Below are positions 16,848 through 23,618 of a DNA stretch of 56,712 nucleotides, piece by piece (the stretch's first letter is position 1; every line of letters starts with the position of its first letter). The DNA is from Parvularcula sp964484475. Lineage in GTDB: Bacteria > Pseudomonadota > Alphaproteobacteria > Caulobacterales > Parvularculaceae. The notes below the pieces were generated by a model, which made no database searches, was not told the origin of the DNA, and was given only the letters and a program-made list of their open reading frames with translations. A program made the position numbers and the translations under genes. The stretch is from NCBI GenBank assembly GCA_964484475.1, contig CAZAFU010000004.1, positions 1 through 56,712 of the forward strand. Reading direction: 5' to 3'.

Positions 16848-17906
16848 CTACTCCGCGGCCTGCCGCGCCGGCTCGTCCTCCTGCTCCTGTCCGTGGAGCC
16901 GCAACGGCTCCTTGAAGGTCAGTGTGCGGTAGGGGAACGGTATCTCTATACCCGCATCGTCGAGCGCGCGCTTGATGGCGCTGACGACCTGGTCGCGTGA
17001 ACGGTGCATGTCGAGCGGTTCGGGGTCGGCCCACCAGCGGACGGTGAAATCGATCGACGAGGAGTTGAACTCGCGCGCATAGACTTCGGGCTTCTTGCGC
17101 TGGTTGAAATCGAGCGAGTCCATCGCCGACTGGATAACCTCCCGTGCCTGGTCGACATCCTCGTCATAGGCGACGCCGACGACGATCTCGTAACGGCGCT
17201 GGTCGGGATCGGTCCAGACACGGACGGGGTTCTTGAAGAGGTGGGCGTTCGGCGTGAGCACGAGCTCGCCATCCGTACGCCGCAGGTAAGTGTCGCGCAG
17301 CGTGATCTTCTCGATACGGCCCTGCACATCGCCGCTGTCGATATAGTCGCCCATGCGCATGGCGCGGCGCATCATGATCAATATGCCCGCCATGAAGTTC
17401 TCGAAGATGTCCTTGAAAGCGATACCGATGATGACGCCGCCAATACCGAGGCCGGTGACGATGCTGCCCGGGTTGAGCGAGGGAAACAGGATGGACAGCG
17501 CCATGAAGGCGCCGACGAACCACACGAACAGCTTGCCAAGGAGCCCGCAGACATCCGCGAGCGACCGCCTCGCCCCGGCGCGCTGCGCAAGCATGCGGAT
17601 GGCGGCGCCGATGCCGCGCGCCGCCGCCCAGGTGAGTACGAGGACGATCAGGCACAAGACGATCTTGGGCGAATGCCGCACCGTCATGTCCCAATAGGCG
17701 TCGAGCCGGCCCATGAGGAAGGTGCCGAAATCGGAGAAGCTCTCGACTTCGAACTCCCGACGTGGGGGTGCGGCGTCGGTCGCGCCTTCGGAATCCTGCG
17801 GTGCCTGGACGAACAATCCGGAAATCATACCGGACATTACGACGTCGTAGCCGATTCTGTTCCCCGGCCACGAGGCCCGCAGCGCCCGAGGCCTCTCACC
17901 TTTCAT
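16848..17906 (-). CDS. Small-conductance mechanosensitive channel (MscS family)
   Basis: An MscS-type channel that opens under membrane tension to release osmolytes. Membrane helices include IVLCLIVLVLTWAAARGIGA and LFVWFVGAFMALSILF. The pore-lining helix is the glycine-rich SIVTGLGIGGVIIGIAFKDI, followed by the beta domain with GDYIDSGDVQGRIEKITLRD and a C-terminal alpha/beta domain ending near PFPYRTLTF. The 352-residue frame starts at 17906; a start at 17837 (MSGMISG) would give a more ordinary N-terminus and neither has a strong ribosome site. The tail is acidic and Gln-rich (GQEQEDEPARQ). Confidence 0.9.
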   Translation of the reverse strand: MKGERPRALRASWPGNRIGYDVVMSGMISGLFVQAPQDSEGATDAAPPRREFEVESFSDFGTFLMGRLDAYWDMTVRHSPKIVLCLIVLVLTWAAARGIGAAIRMLAQRAGARRSLADVCGLLGKLFVWFVGAFMALSILFPSLNPGSIVTGLGIGGVIIGIAFKDIFENFMAGILIMMRRAMRMGDYIDSGDVQGRIEKITLRDTYLRRTDGELVLTPNAHLFKNPVRVWTDPDQRRYEIVVGVAYDEDVDQAREVIQSAMDSLDFNQRKKPEVYAREFNSSSIDFTVRWWADPEPLDMHRSRDQVVSAIKRALDDAGIEIPFPYRTLTFKEPLRLHGQEQEDEPARQAAE

Positions 17907-17957
17907 TTACCATCGGCCGCCAAGACTGTCCCGAAACGACGCATGGAGGGCGGTCTC

Positions 17958-18566
17958 ATGCTCAGATGGATCACGATAGGCGCCTGTATTCTTTCCATTA
18001 TTCCGGCCGCCGATGTGCGTGCACAGGTCAGCACGGGCGACACGATGCGGCTTCGCGATGCGGCGGATCGTAGCGCGAGCCGTCTTTTCCTCCGGGGCGG
18101 CTACACGGCCGAGATCAGCGCCGACGATACGGGCTTCGAGTTGCCCGAAGGCTTTCTCGTCGCGGCGGGAACCAGCTTCACGCTGCCGGGCAAGGCGCCC
18201 CTGTCGGCCGAGGCGGAGATCGCCTATCAGGACCTTGGCGAGGCCGAGATCTGCATTCCCGACGGCCTTGGCGGCGAGGTCTGCAATGACTTCTCACTTG
18301 GCGGGGTCGTGGCATTCCTCGCGTCGGTCAGGGCCGAGGCGCAATTGTCGCGGCAGTTGCGCTCCTACCTTTCGGCCGGTCTCGGGCCCGCCTTTCCGAC
18401 CGAGGGCAATACCGACACCCAGATCGCGGCGACGGGCCGGGTCGGGTTCGAGGTGGCCGCGACGCCGTCCATCACCTTCGAGGGCGGCTATCGTTATCTC
18501 GGCATCGTGACCGATGACCGCGTGCACACCCATACGATCGAAGTCGGCGTCAGTCGCTCTTTCTGA
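17958..18566 (+). CDS. Outer-membrane beta-barrel protein
   Basis: A 202-residue secreted protein with a signal peptide (MLRWITIGACILSIIPAADV, cleavage near VRA-Q). The mature part has the alternating hydrophobic/polar pattern of a small OmpA/OmpW-like eight-stranded barrel: RLFLRGGYTAEISAD, LSAEAEIAYQDLG, RSYLSAGLGPAF, ITFEGGYRYLGIV and a last strand HTIEVGVSRSF ending in aromatic Phe, the usual BAM recognition signal. GGAGGGC lies six bases before ATG 17958, so this start is preferred over the ATG at 17943. Specific function unknown. Its 3' end overlaps convergent rsmD by 17 bases. Confidence 0.8.
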   Translation: MLRWITIGACILSIIPAADVRAQVSTGDTMRLRDAADRSASRLFLRGGYTAEISADDTGFELPEGFLVAAGTSFTLPGKAPLSAEAEIAYQDLGEAEICIPDGLGGEVCNDFSLGGVVAFLASVRAEAQLSRQLRSYLSAGLGPAFPTEGNTDTQIAATGRVGFEVAATPSITFEGGYRYLGIVTDDRVHTHTIEVGVSRSF

Positions 18567-19128
18567 CCGGTTCGAACCGCACGAAGCTGACTTTCGTATC
18601 GCCGAAACGTCGTTCGTCCTCGCACGTATAATCCGGGGGCAGATCGAGGGCTTCCCCTGCCCGCTGCTCGGCGATGCAGAGGGCACCGGGGCCGAGCCAG
18701 TTGCCGGCCGCCAGTCCCGCGAGGGCCGGCGCGACGAGACCTTCATCATAGGGGGGATCGAGGAAGACCAGGTCGAATGGCGCACCGACGCCCGTGGGCT
18801 TTGGGCCGAGCGACAGCGCCGATCGTCGATGGATGCGCGTGCAACCCGTCAGGCCGAGCGTTTCCTGATTGGTCCGGATCGCGCCGCGCGCGGCGGCTGC
18901 CGTCTCCACGAAGAGGCAGAAGGCGGCGCCCCGCGAGATCGCCTCGAACCCCAGCGCGCCCGAGCCCGCGAACAGGTCGATGACCCGTGCGCCGTCGAGA
19001 TCGATCAGGTCGTTATGCGCGAGGATGTTGAACAGCGATTCGCGCGTCCTGTCCGTGGTCGGACGCGTTCCGAGCCCGCCCGGCGCGACCAGCGGCCGGC
19101 CGCGAAACTTGCCGCCCACGATCCGCAT
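18550..19128 (-). CDS. rsmD: 16S rRNA (guanine-N2)-methyltransferase RsmD
   Basis: RsmD methylates G966 of 16S rRNA in the assembling 30S subunit. The 192-residue product begins MRIVGGKFRGRPL and has TRPTTDRTRESLFNIL, the SAM-binding motif VIDLFAGSGALGFEAISRGA and the catalytic FDLVFLDPPYDEG (the NPPY-type motif as DPPY). Length fits the family. It follows the RluB-type pseudouridine synthase gene with one base between stop and start, an rRNA-modification pair common in alphaproteobacteria. Confidence 0.93.
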   Translation of the reverse strand: MRIVGGKFRGRPLVAPGGLGTRPTTDRTRESLFNILAHNDLIDLDGARVIDLFAGSGALGFEAISRGAAFCLFVETAAAARGAIRTNQETLGLTGCTRIHRRSALSLGPKPTGVGAPFDLVFLDPPYDEGLVAPALAGLAAGNWLGPGALCIAEQRAGEALDLPPDYTCEDERRFGDTKVSFVRFEPVRKSD

Positions 19129-19129
19129 G

Positions 19130-19876
19130 TCAGGCGAGGCCCAGCTCGCGTGCCCGCTTCTGGCCGAGCTGTTCGGCGAGCTGTTTGCGCGGGACTTCTT
19201 CGGCCGCGCCCTTGGGCAGGCTACCGAGCTGGAACGGGCCGTAGCTTGTCCGGATCAGCCGGTTCACGGTCAGGCCGAGATGGCGGCAGATCGTCCGCAC
19301 CTCACGGTTCTTGCCCTCGCCGATGGCGATGGTGAGCCAGCAATTCCCGCCCTGGACCTTGTCGAGCTTCGCAACGATCGGGCCGTACTGGACGCCCTCG
19401 ATCTCGATCCCCTGGGCAAGGGCGTCGAGCGACTTCTGATCGGTGCGGCCATAGGCCCGGACCCGGTATCTGCGCTTCCAGCCCGTGCTCGGCAGTTCGA
19501 GCAGCCGCGAGAGGTCACCGCTCGTCGAGAGCAGCAGAAGCCCTTCAGTGCTGAGGTCGAGGCGGCCGATCGAGACCACGCGCGGCAATTCCGGCGGCAG
19601 TGAATCAAAGACGGTCGGGCGGCCCTGTGGATCGCGATGCGTCGTCACCAGGCCCGGCGGCTTGTGATAGCGCCACAGGCGCACGGGCTGTGCCTTGGCG
19701 ATGCGTTCGCCATCGAGGCGGATATCCTGATCGGCCGTGACATTGAGCGCCGGCGAGGCGATCGTCTTGCCGTCGACGGTGACGCGCCCGGCGAGGATCA
19801 GCGCCTCGGCCTCGCGGCGGGACGCCACGCCGGCACGCGCCATCATTTTGGCTATTCTTTCCGCATCGTCAGGCAT
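19130..19876 (-). CDS. rluB: 23S rRNA pseudouridine synthase RluB-type (RsuA family)
   Basis: A 248-residue RsuA/RluB/RluE-family enzyme that isomerises uridine in rRNA. An N-terminal S4 RNA-binding domain (ERIAKMMARAGVASRREAEA, LILAGRVTVDGK) is followed by the catalytic domain, in which the aspartate lies in VVSIGRLDLSTEGLLLLS (GRLD motif). EGKNREVRTICRHLGLTVNR and LIRTSYGPFQLG are further family signatures. The C-terminus is short and lacks a long basic tail. RluB is favoured over RsuA by the family pattern, but the exact uridine is inferred. Confidence 0.88.
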   Translation of the reverse strand: MPDDAERIAKMMARAGVASRREAEALILAGRVTVDGKTIASPALNVTADQDIRLDGERIAKAQPVRLWRYHKPPGLVTTHRDPQGRPTVFDSLPPELPRVVSIGRLDLSTEGLLLLSTSGDLSRLLELPSTGWKRRYRVRAYGRTDQKSLDALAQGIEIEGVQYGPIVAKLDKVQGGNCWLTIAIGEGKNREVRTICRHLGLTVNRLIRTSYGPFQLGSLPKGAAEEVPRKQLAEQLGQKRARELGLA

Positions 19877-20018
19877 CCGCGCCGCTTAGGCCCACCGCCC
19901 GGACCCCGCAAGCAGAGTCGATTTGTTGCGGTGCGACTTGAACACCGGTATTCCCGGGCCACATCTGGGCGTGGAACCCAAATTGTCGCGGGGGGCGGCA
20001 GAAGCGAGGATGGAACCT

Positions 20019-20672
20019 ATGAAAAAGATGATGCTCGGTGCAATTGCACTCGCAACTCCCGTGGCCCTTGCCGGCTGCACGACCTACGACCCCTATACGG
20101 GTGAGCAGAAGGTCTCGAACACCGCGAAGGGCGCCGGGATCGGCGCGGTCGCGGGCGGCGTGATCGGCGCCATTGCCGGTGACGACGAGGCGGCGCTGGC
20201 CGGTGCCGCAGCCGGTGCAGCCCTTGGCGGCGCGGTTGGCAACTACATGGACCGCCAGGAACAGGAACTGCGCCGCGAACTCGCCTCGACCGGCGTCCGC
20301 GTGCAGCGCAATGGCGACAATATCCGGCTGATCATGCCGGGGAACATCACCTTTGCGACCAATGATTCCTCGATCCGGCCCGAATTCTATTCGACGCTGA
20401 ACGCGGTCTCGACGGTCCTCGAGAAGTACAACCAGACCAATGTTCTGGTCGAAGGCCACACGGACAATGTCGGCGCCGACCAGTACAATCTGCAGCTTTC
20501 GATCCGCCGCGCTGAATCGGTGGGCAACTACCTCGCCAGCCAGGGCGTGAGCGTCCCACGCATCCGCGCCCTCGGTTATGGCGAAACCCAGCCGCTGGTC
20601 GCCAATTCGACCGATGACGGCCGGGCGCAGAACCGCCGGGTCGAGATCCAGCTGACTCCGGTTCAGGGCTGA
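20019..20672 (+). CDS. OmpA-family outer-membrane lipoprotein (YiaD-like)
   Basis: A 217-residue lipoprotein. The signal peptide ends in a lipobox, with lipidated Cys20 in VALAGCTTYD. Next is a glycine-zipper region (KGAGIGAVAGGVIGAIAGDD, AAAGAALGGAVGNYMDRQE), then an OmpA C-terminal peptidoglycan-binding domain: LIMPGNITFATNDSSIRPEF, VLVEGHTDNVGADQYN, LSIRRAESVGNYL and GRAQNRRVEIQL. It would tether the outer membrane to the cell wall. GAGGA lies upstream of ATG 20019. A strong terminator follows, so it is a single-gene unit. Confidence 0.92.
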   Translation: MKKMMLGAIALATPVALAGCTTYDPYTGEQKVSNTAKGAGIGAVAGGVIGAIAGDDEAALAGAAAGAALGGAVGNYMDRQEQELRRELASTGVRVQRNGDNIRLIMPGNITFATNDSSIRPEFYSTLNAVSTVLEKYNQTNVLVEGHTDNVGADQYNLQLSIRRAESVGNYLASQGVSVPRIRALGYGETQPLVANSTDDGRAQNRRVEIQLTPVQG

Positions 20673-20694
20673 CGCTTCTGAACCCGCTTGCAGG

Positions 20695-20724
20695 AAAGCC
20701 CCGCCATTGGCGGGGCTTTTTCTT
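20695..20724 (+). terminator. Rho-independent terminator after the OmpA-family lipoprotein
   Basis: An 11-bp perfect stem, AAAGCCCCGCC / GGCGGGGCTTT, with a 3-base ATT loop, followed by a T-rich run (TTCTTT), 22 bases after the stop codon. Confidence 0.9.
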
Positions 20725-20783
20725 TGGCCGGACCGAGGTGGCGTTGCCGTCCACACGACCCGGCCGGTTCTGACAACAAGGTA

Positions 20784-20812
20784 TTGACTACGTATGTAAT
20801 CGCTCATACGAC
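20784..20812 (+). promoter_or_regulatory. Putative promoter of the heptad-repeat protein gene
   Basis: TTGACT (20784-20789), 17-base spacer, then TACGAC (20807-20812), about 38 bases before ATG 20850. The -35 matches five of six consensus positions; the -10 is weak. The first GACTAC palindrome covers the -35 element and the second overlaps the -10, as expected for a repressed promoter. Confidence 0.45.
20786..20801 (+). promoter_or_regulatory. Operator-like palindrome 1 (GACTAC-N4-GTAATC)
   Basis: A 16-bp inverted repeat with one arm mismatch, lying over the -35 region. Its core TACGTATGTA is one mismatch from the TACA-NN-TGTA core known for BlaI/MecI/CopY repressors. Paired with a second copy 24 bp away, centre to centre. 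Confidence 0.5.
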
Positions 20813-20825
20813 TACGGCTGTAGTC
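20810..20825 (+). promoter_or_regulatory. Operator-like palindrome 2 (GACTAC-GGCT-GTAGTC)
   Basis: A 16-bp inverted repeat with perfect 6-bp arms, overlapping the putative -10 and transcription start. A third, related palindrome occurs upstream of the GSGD-repeat gene at 35545-35560. Confidence 0.55.
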
Positions 20826-20849
20826 AACCAGCCACGTCGTGAGAACGCA

Positions 20850-21476
20850 ATGAAACTTTTCTCTACCCTACTCGTCGCCGCCAGCGCCGTCGCCTTGTCA
20901 AGCACTGTAGGCCAGCTCGCCCATGCCCAGTCCGACGATGACGATCGGTCGATCCGGATGGTCCTGCTCAGCGACCCCTTTGCCGGCATCGAGCCGCCAT
21001 CCGCGCCGCAGCCGGCGGATGCCCCGGCCACAGGGCAAATGCCAAACCCGCCAAGCCCCCCTGCCCCTTCGGGCGAAGAGGCCATGGAGGCGTTCGCCGA
21101 AAGAATGGAAGCATTCGCCGAGGAGATGGACGCCTTTGGCGAGGACATGGACGAGTTCGGCAGCCGCATGGGCGAATGGGGCGAGGAAATGGGCGCGTTC
21201 GGTGAACGCATGGGGGCGGTCGGCGATGCCATGGGCAAGGTCGCCGAACGCTGCGACCGCCACCAGTCGCGCACGGACAATCCCGCCATCATCGCCGAAA
21301 GGGTGCGGAGCGAGGACATCACCATCAAGGCCGTCTGCGCGACCGGCGGCGAAGAACGGTACATGTCGGACGAATTGCTGCAGTTCGTCGAAGCGCGTGA
21401 CGATCTGACCGCGGACGAGAAGAACTGGTTCCGCGAGCATCGCGAAAGGCCGTCCAGAAGCTATATCGGGGACTGA
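20850..21476 (+). CDS. Secreted protein with eight methionine-led heptad repeats
   Basis: A 208-residue protein of unrecognised family. It has a Sec signal peptide (MKLFSTLLVAASAVALSSTV, cleavage near AHA-Q, residue 29). After an acidic, proline-rich segment (about residues 45-75) come eight uninterrupted seven-residue units, each starting with Met and mostly with Phe/Trp at position four: MEAFAER, MEAFAEE, MDAFGED, MDEFGSR, MGEWGEE, MGAFGER, MGAVGDA, MGKVAER. This is an a/d heptad pattern, so a long amphipathic or coiled helix. Two cysteines follow (ERCDRH, KAVCATGG), possibly a disulfide. ATG 20850 is chosen because the signal peptide begins there; upstream sequence in frame contains the promoter. 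Function unknown. Confidence 0.8.
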   Translation: MKLFSTLLVAASAVALSSTVGQLAHAQSDDDDRSIRMVLLSDPFAGIEPPSAPQPADAPATGQMPNPPSPPAPSGEEAMEAFAERMEAFAEEMDAFGEDMDEFGSRMGEWGEEMGAFGERMGAVGDAMGKVAERCDRHQSRTDNPAIIAERVRSEDITIKAVCATGGEERYMSDELLQFVEARDDLTADEKNWFREHRERPSRSYIGD

Positions 21477-21478
21477 CG

Positions 21479-21511
21479 AAAAAGGGCCACCTCGGACAAC
21501 CGGGCGGCCCC
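21479..21511 (-). terminator. Terminator after the acyl-CoA dehydrogenase gene
   Basis: On the minus strand GGGCC (21510-21506) and GGCCC (21488-21484) enclose a smaller CGG/CCG hairpin and are followed by TTTTT (21483-21479). Located 24 bases past the stop at 21534, between convergent genes. Confidence 0.6.
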
Positions 21512-21533
21512 TCTTGCGCGATGGCGGAGGAGC

Positions 21534-23321
21534 CTAGAAGGCGTCCGCCGACAGCGCCATCATCGAATCGGCGCCGGCCTTGAGCTTCGTCAGGTGAAGC
21601 GACGTTTCCGGCAGCAGCCGTTCGAAGAAATACCGTCCGGTCACGAGCTTGTTCGCGTAGTACGGATCAGCGTCGCCTTCCTTGTCCTGGGCCGACTTCA
21701 CCATCATCAGCCACATATAGCCGAGCGCGGTGAGGCCGAACAGGTGCAGGAAGTCGTGGCTGGCGGCCCCCGCATTGTTGGGATCCTTCATCCCGTTCGC
21801 GGCGAGCCATTGAATGGCCTCCTGGACTTCCGACTTGGCCTTCTGGACCTGATCGATATAGCCGTCGAGAACGTCCGATTTCCCCTTATTGTCCGCGCAC
21901 CACTCATCGATCTCGGCAAAGAAGGTCTGCCAGTAGCGGCCGCCTTCGGCCATCAGCTTGCGCCCGACCAGGTCGAGTGCCTGAATGCCGTTTGTCCCCT
22001 CATAGATCATCGCGATACGGACGTCGCGGACGAACTGGGACATGCCCCATTCCTCGACATAGCCCGAGCCGCCAAAGACCTGCATGGCGTCATTGGCGCC
22101 CTGGTGACCCTTGTGCGTCTGATAGGCTTTGATGATGGGCGTGAGCAGCGCCATGTAGTCGTCGGATTTCTGGCGCGCACTTTCATCCTCCGACTTGACC
22201 GCGAGATCCGCATGCAGCGCCGCCCAGTAGGTCAGCGCCCGCGAGCCTTCGACGAAGGCGCGGGTGTCCATCAGCATGCGGCGGACATCCGGGTGGACGA
22301 TGATGGGGTCGGCCGGCTGGTCCGGGGCCTTGGCCCCATCGAGCGCACGGGACTGCAGGCGGTCCTTCGCGAAGGCGACCGCGTTCTGATTGGCGACCTC
22401 TGCGGCAGCCATGCCCTGCAGTCCGACACCGAGCCGGGCCTCGTTCATCATGATGAACATGGCGCGCATGCCCTTGTTCTCCTGACCGACGAGGAAGCCG
22501 GTCGCTCCGTCATAGTTCATGACGCAGGTGGCGTTGCCGTGAATGCCCATCTTCTCCTCGAGCCCGCCACACGCGACATTGTTGCGTTCGCCCAGCGAGC
22601 CGTCCTCGTTGACCATGAACTTCGGGACGATGAAGAGCGAGATCCCCTTGATGCCCTCCGGGGCACCCTCGATCCGTGCCAGGACGAGGTGGATGATGTT
22701 CTCCGACATGTCGTGCTCGCCGGCGGAGATCCAGATCTTCTGACCGGAGATCTTGTAGCTGCCATCGCCTTGCGGGACCGCCTTGGTCCGGATGAGGCCC
22801 AGATCCGTCCCGCATTGCGGCTCGGTCAGGTTCATGGTGCCGGTCCATTCGCCGGTCGTCATCTTGGGCAGGTAGGTCCGCTTCTGCTCGTCGGACGCAT
22901 TGGCATGGATCGCCCGCCAGGCGCCCGCGGACAGGCCGGGATACATCGCGAAGGCCTGGTTCGCGGCCGAGGTCATTTCGTTGATCGCGTAGGCGAGGGC
23001 CACGGGCAGGCCTTGGCCGCCATATTCGGGGTCCATGGCGATGGCCCCGAAGCCGTTCTCGGTGAACTGCTTGTAGGCGTCCTTGAACCCGCTCGGCGTG
23101 GTCACCGAAGCATCGTCATTGCGCTTGCAGCCTTCGATATCGCCGGTGCGGTTGAGGGGCGTCAGGACATCGCGGTGCCATTTGCCGGCTTCCTCGAGAA
23201 AGGCATCGATCACGTCCGGGGTCGCGTCCGCGAAACCCGGCAGGTTCGAATAATTCTGCAGTTTGAGGACGTCATGCAGCAGGAACTGCATGTCACGGAT
23301 GGGGGCGTCGTAGATCGGCAT
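21534..23321 (-). CDS. Acyl-CoA dehydrogenase (large, DmdC/FadE-like)
   Basis: A 595-residue FAD-dependent acyl-CoA dehydrogenase, longer than the 380-residue short-chain type and similar in layout to the family annotated as 3-methylmercaptopropionyl-CoA or long-chain acyl-CoA dehydrogenases. FAD/substrate-binding signatures are MNLTEPQCGTDLGLIRTKA and YKISGQKIWISAGEHD; the catalytic-base region is around VRIAMIYEGTNGIQALDLVG, with the glutamate in YEGTNGIQ. An additional C-terminal helical domain completes the larger subfamily. AGGTTTGA precedes the ATG. The substrate cannot be decided from sequence; general fatty-acid beta-oxidation is the default. It is monocistronic with its own terminator. 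Confidence 0.9.
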   Translation of the reverse strand: MPIYDAPIRDMQFLLHDVLKLQNYSNLPGFADATPDVIDAFLEEAGKWHRDVLTPLNRTGDIEGCKRNDDASVTTPSGFKDAYKQFTENGFGAIAMDPEYGGQGLPVALAYAINEMTSAANQAFAMYPGLSAGAWRAIHANASDEQKRTYLPKMTTGEWTGTMNLTEPQCGTDLGLIRTKAVPQGDGSYKISGQKIWISAGEHDMSENIIHLVLARIEGAPEGIKGISLFIVPKFMVNEDGSLGERNNVACGGLEEKMGIHGNATCVMNYDGATGFLVGQENKGMRAMFIMMNEARLGVGLQGMAAAEVANQNAVAFAKDRLQSRALDGAKAPDQPADPIIVHPDVRRMLMDTRAFVEGSRALTYWAALHADLAVKSEDESARQKSDDYMALLTPIIKAYQTHKGHQGANDAMQVFGGSGYVEEWGMSQFVRDVRIAMIYEGTNGIQALDLVGRKLMAEGGRYWQTFFAEIDEWCADNKGKSDVLDGYIDQVQKAKSEVQEAIQWLAANGMKDPNNAGAASHDFLHLFGLTALGYMWLMMVKSAQDKEGDADPYYANKLVTGRYFFERLLPETSLHLTKLKAGADSMMALSADAF

Positions 23322-23618
23322 TCAAACCTCCGTTTTGCGCCCGGGGCCCCGAAAGGCCCGAGCGGCTGAGCCTTTGGCCTTTTCGTAGTCACGCCTGAGA
23401 CGGAAAGCAAAGCCGCCAGTCGTCGCGGTGTCCGGAGCGAGCGTCCGGCAACAGAGTCAATCAGGGGTTGCGCCGGGTACAAAATCTTAGAACATTGTTA
23501 ATCGACCACCTTCACCAAGGGTTGAAATCAGCTTAACGCTGATCCCGGTCGGGGAGATGGTAGGCAAAACACGGAGGGCCGGGCATCGCGTCCCGGTGGT
23601 CGAGAGAGGTTGTCGCGC
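23322..23618. other. Intergenic region between acyl-CoA dehydrogenase and the podJ-like gene
   Basis: A 297-base divergent region. The half nearest podJ is AT-richer (about 23480-23540) and holds the CtrA-like box at 23522-23536. No open frame on either strand looks like a gene, and no RNA structure is evident. Confidence 0.6.
23522..23536 (+). promoter_or_regulatory. CtrA-like box upstream of the podJ-like gene
   Basis: TTGA-N7(AATCAGC)-TTAA, one mismatch from TTAA-N7-TTAA, 83 bases before the GTG start. PodJ is a cell-cycle-regulated polarity factor in Caulobacter, so cell-cycle control is plausible; binding is inferred. Confidence 0.4.

Noticed and set aside
21088..21255. CRISPR-like or DNA tandem repeat in the heptad-encoding region
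   Set aside because: The periodicity is 21 bases at codon level with diverged third positions; it is a protein repeat, not identical DNA repeats with spacers. No CRISPR array was seen in the window.
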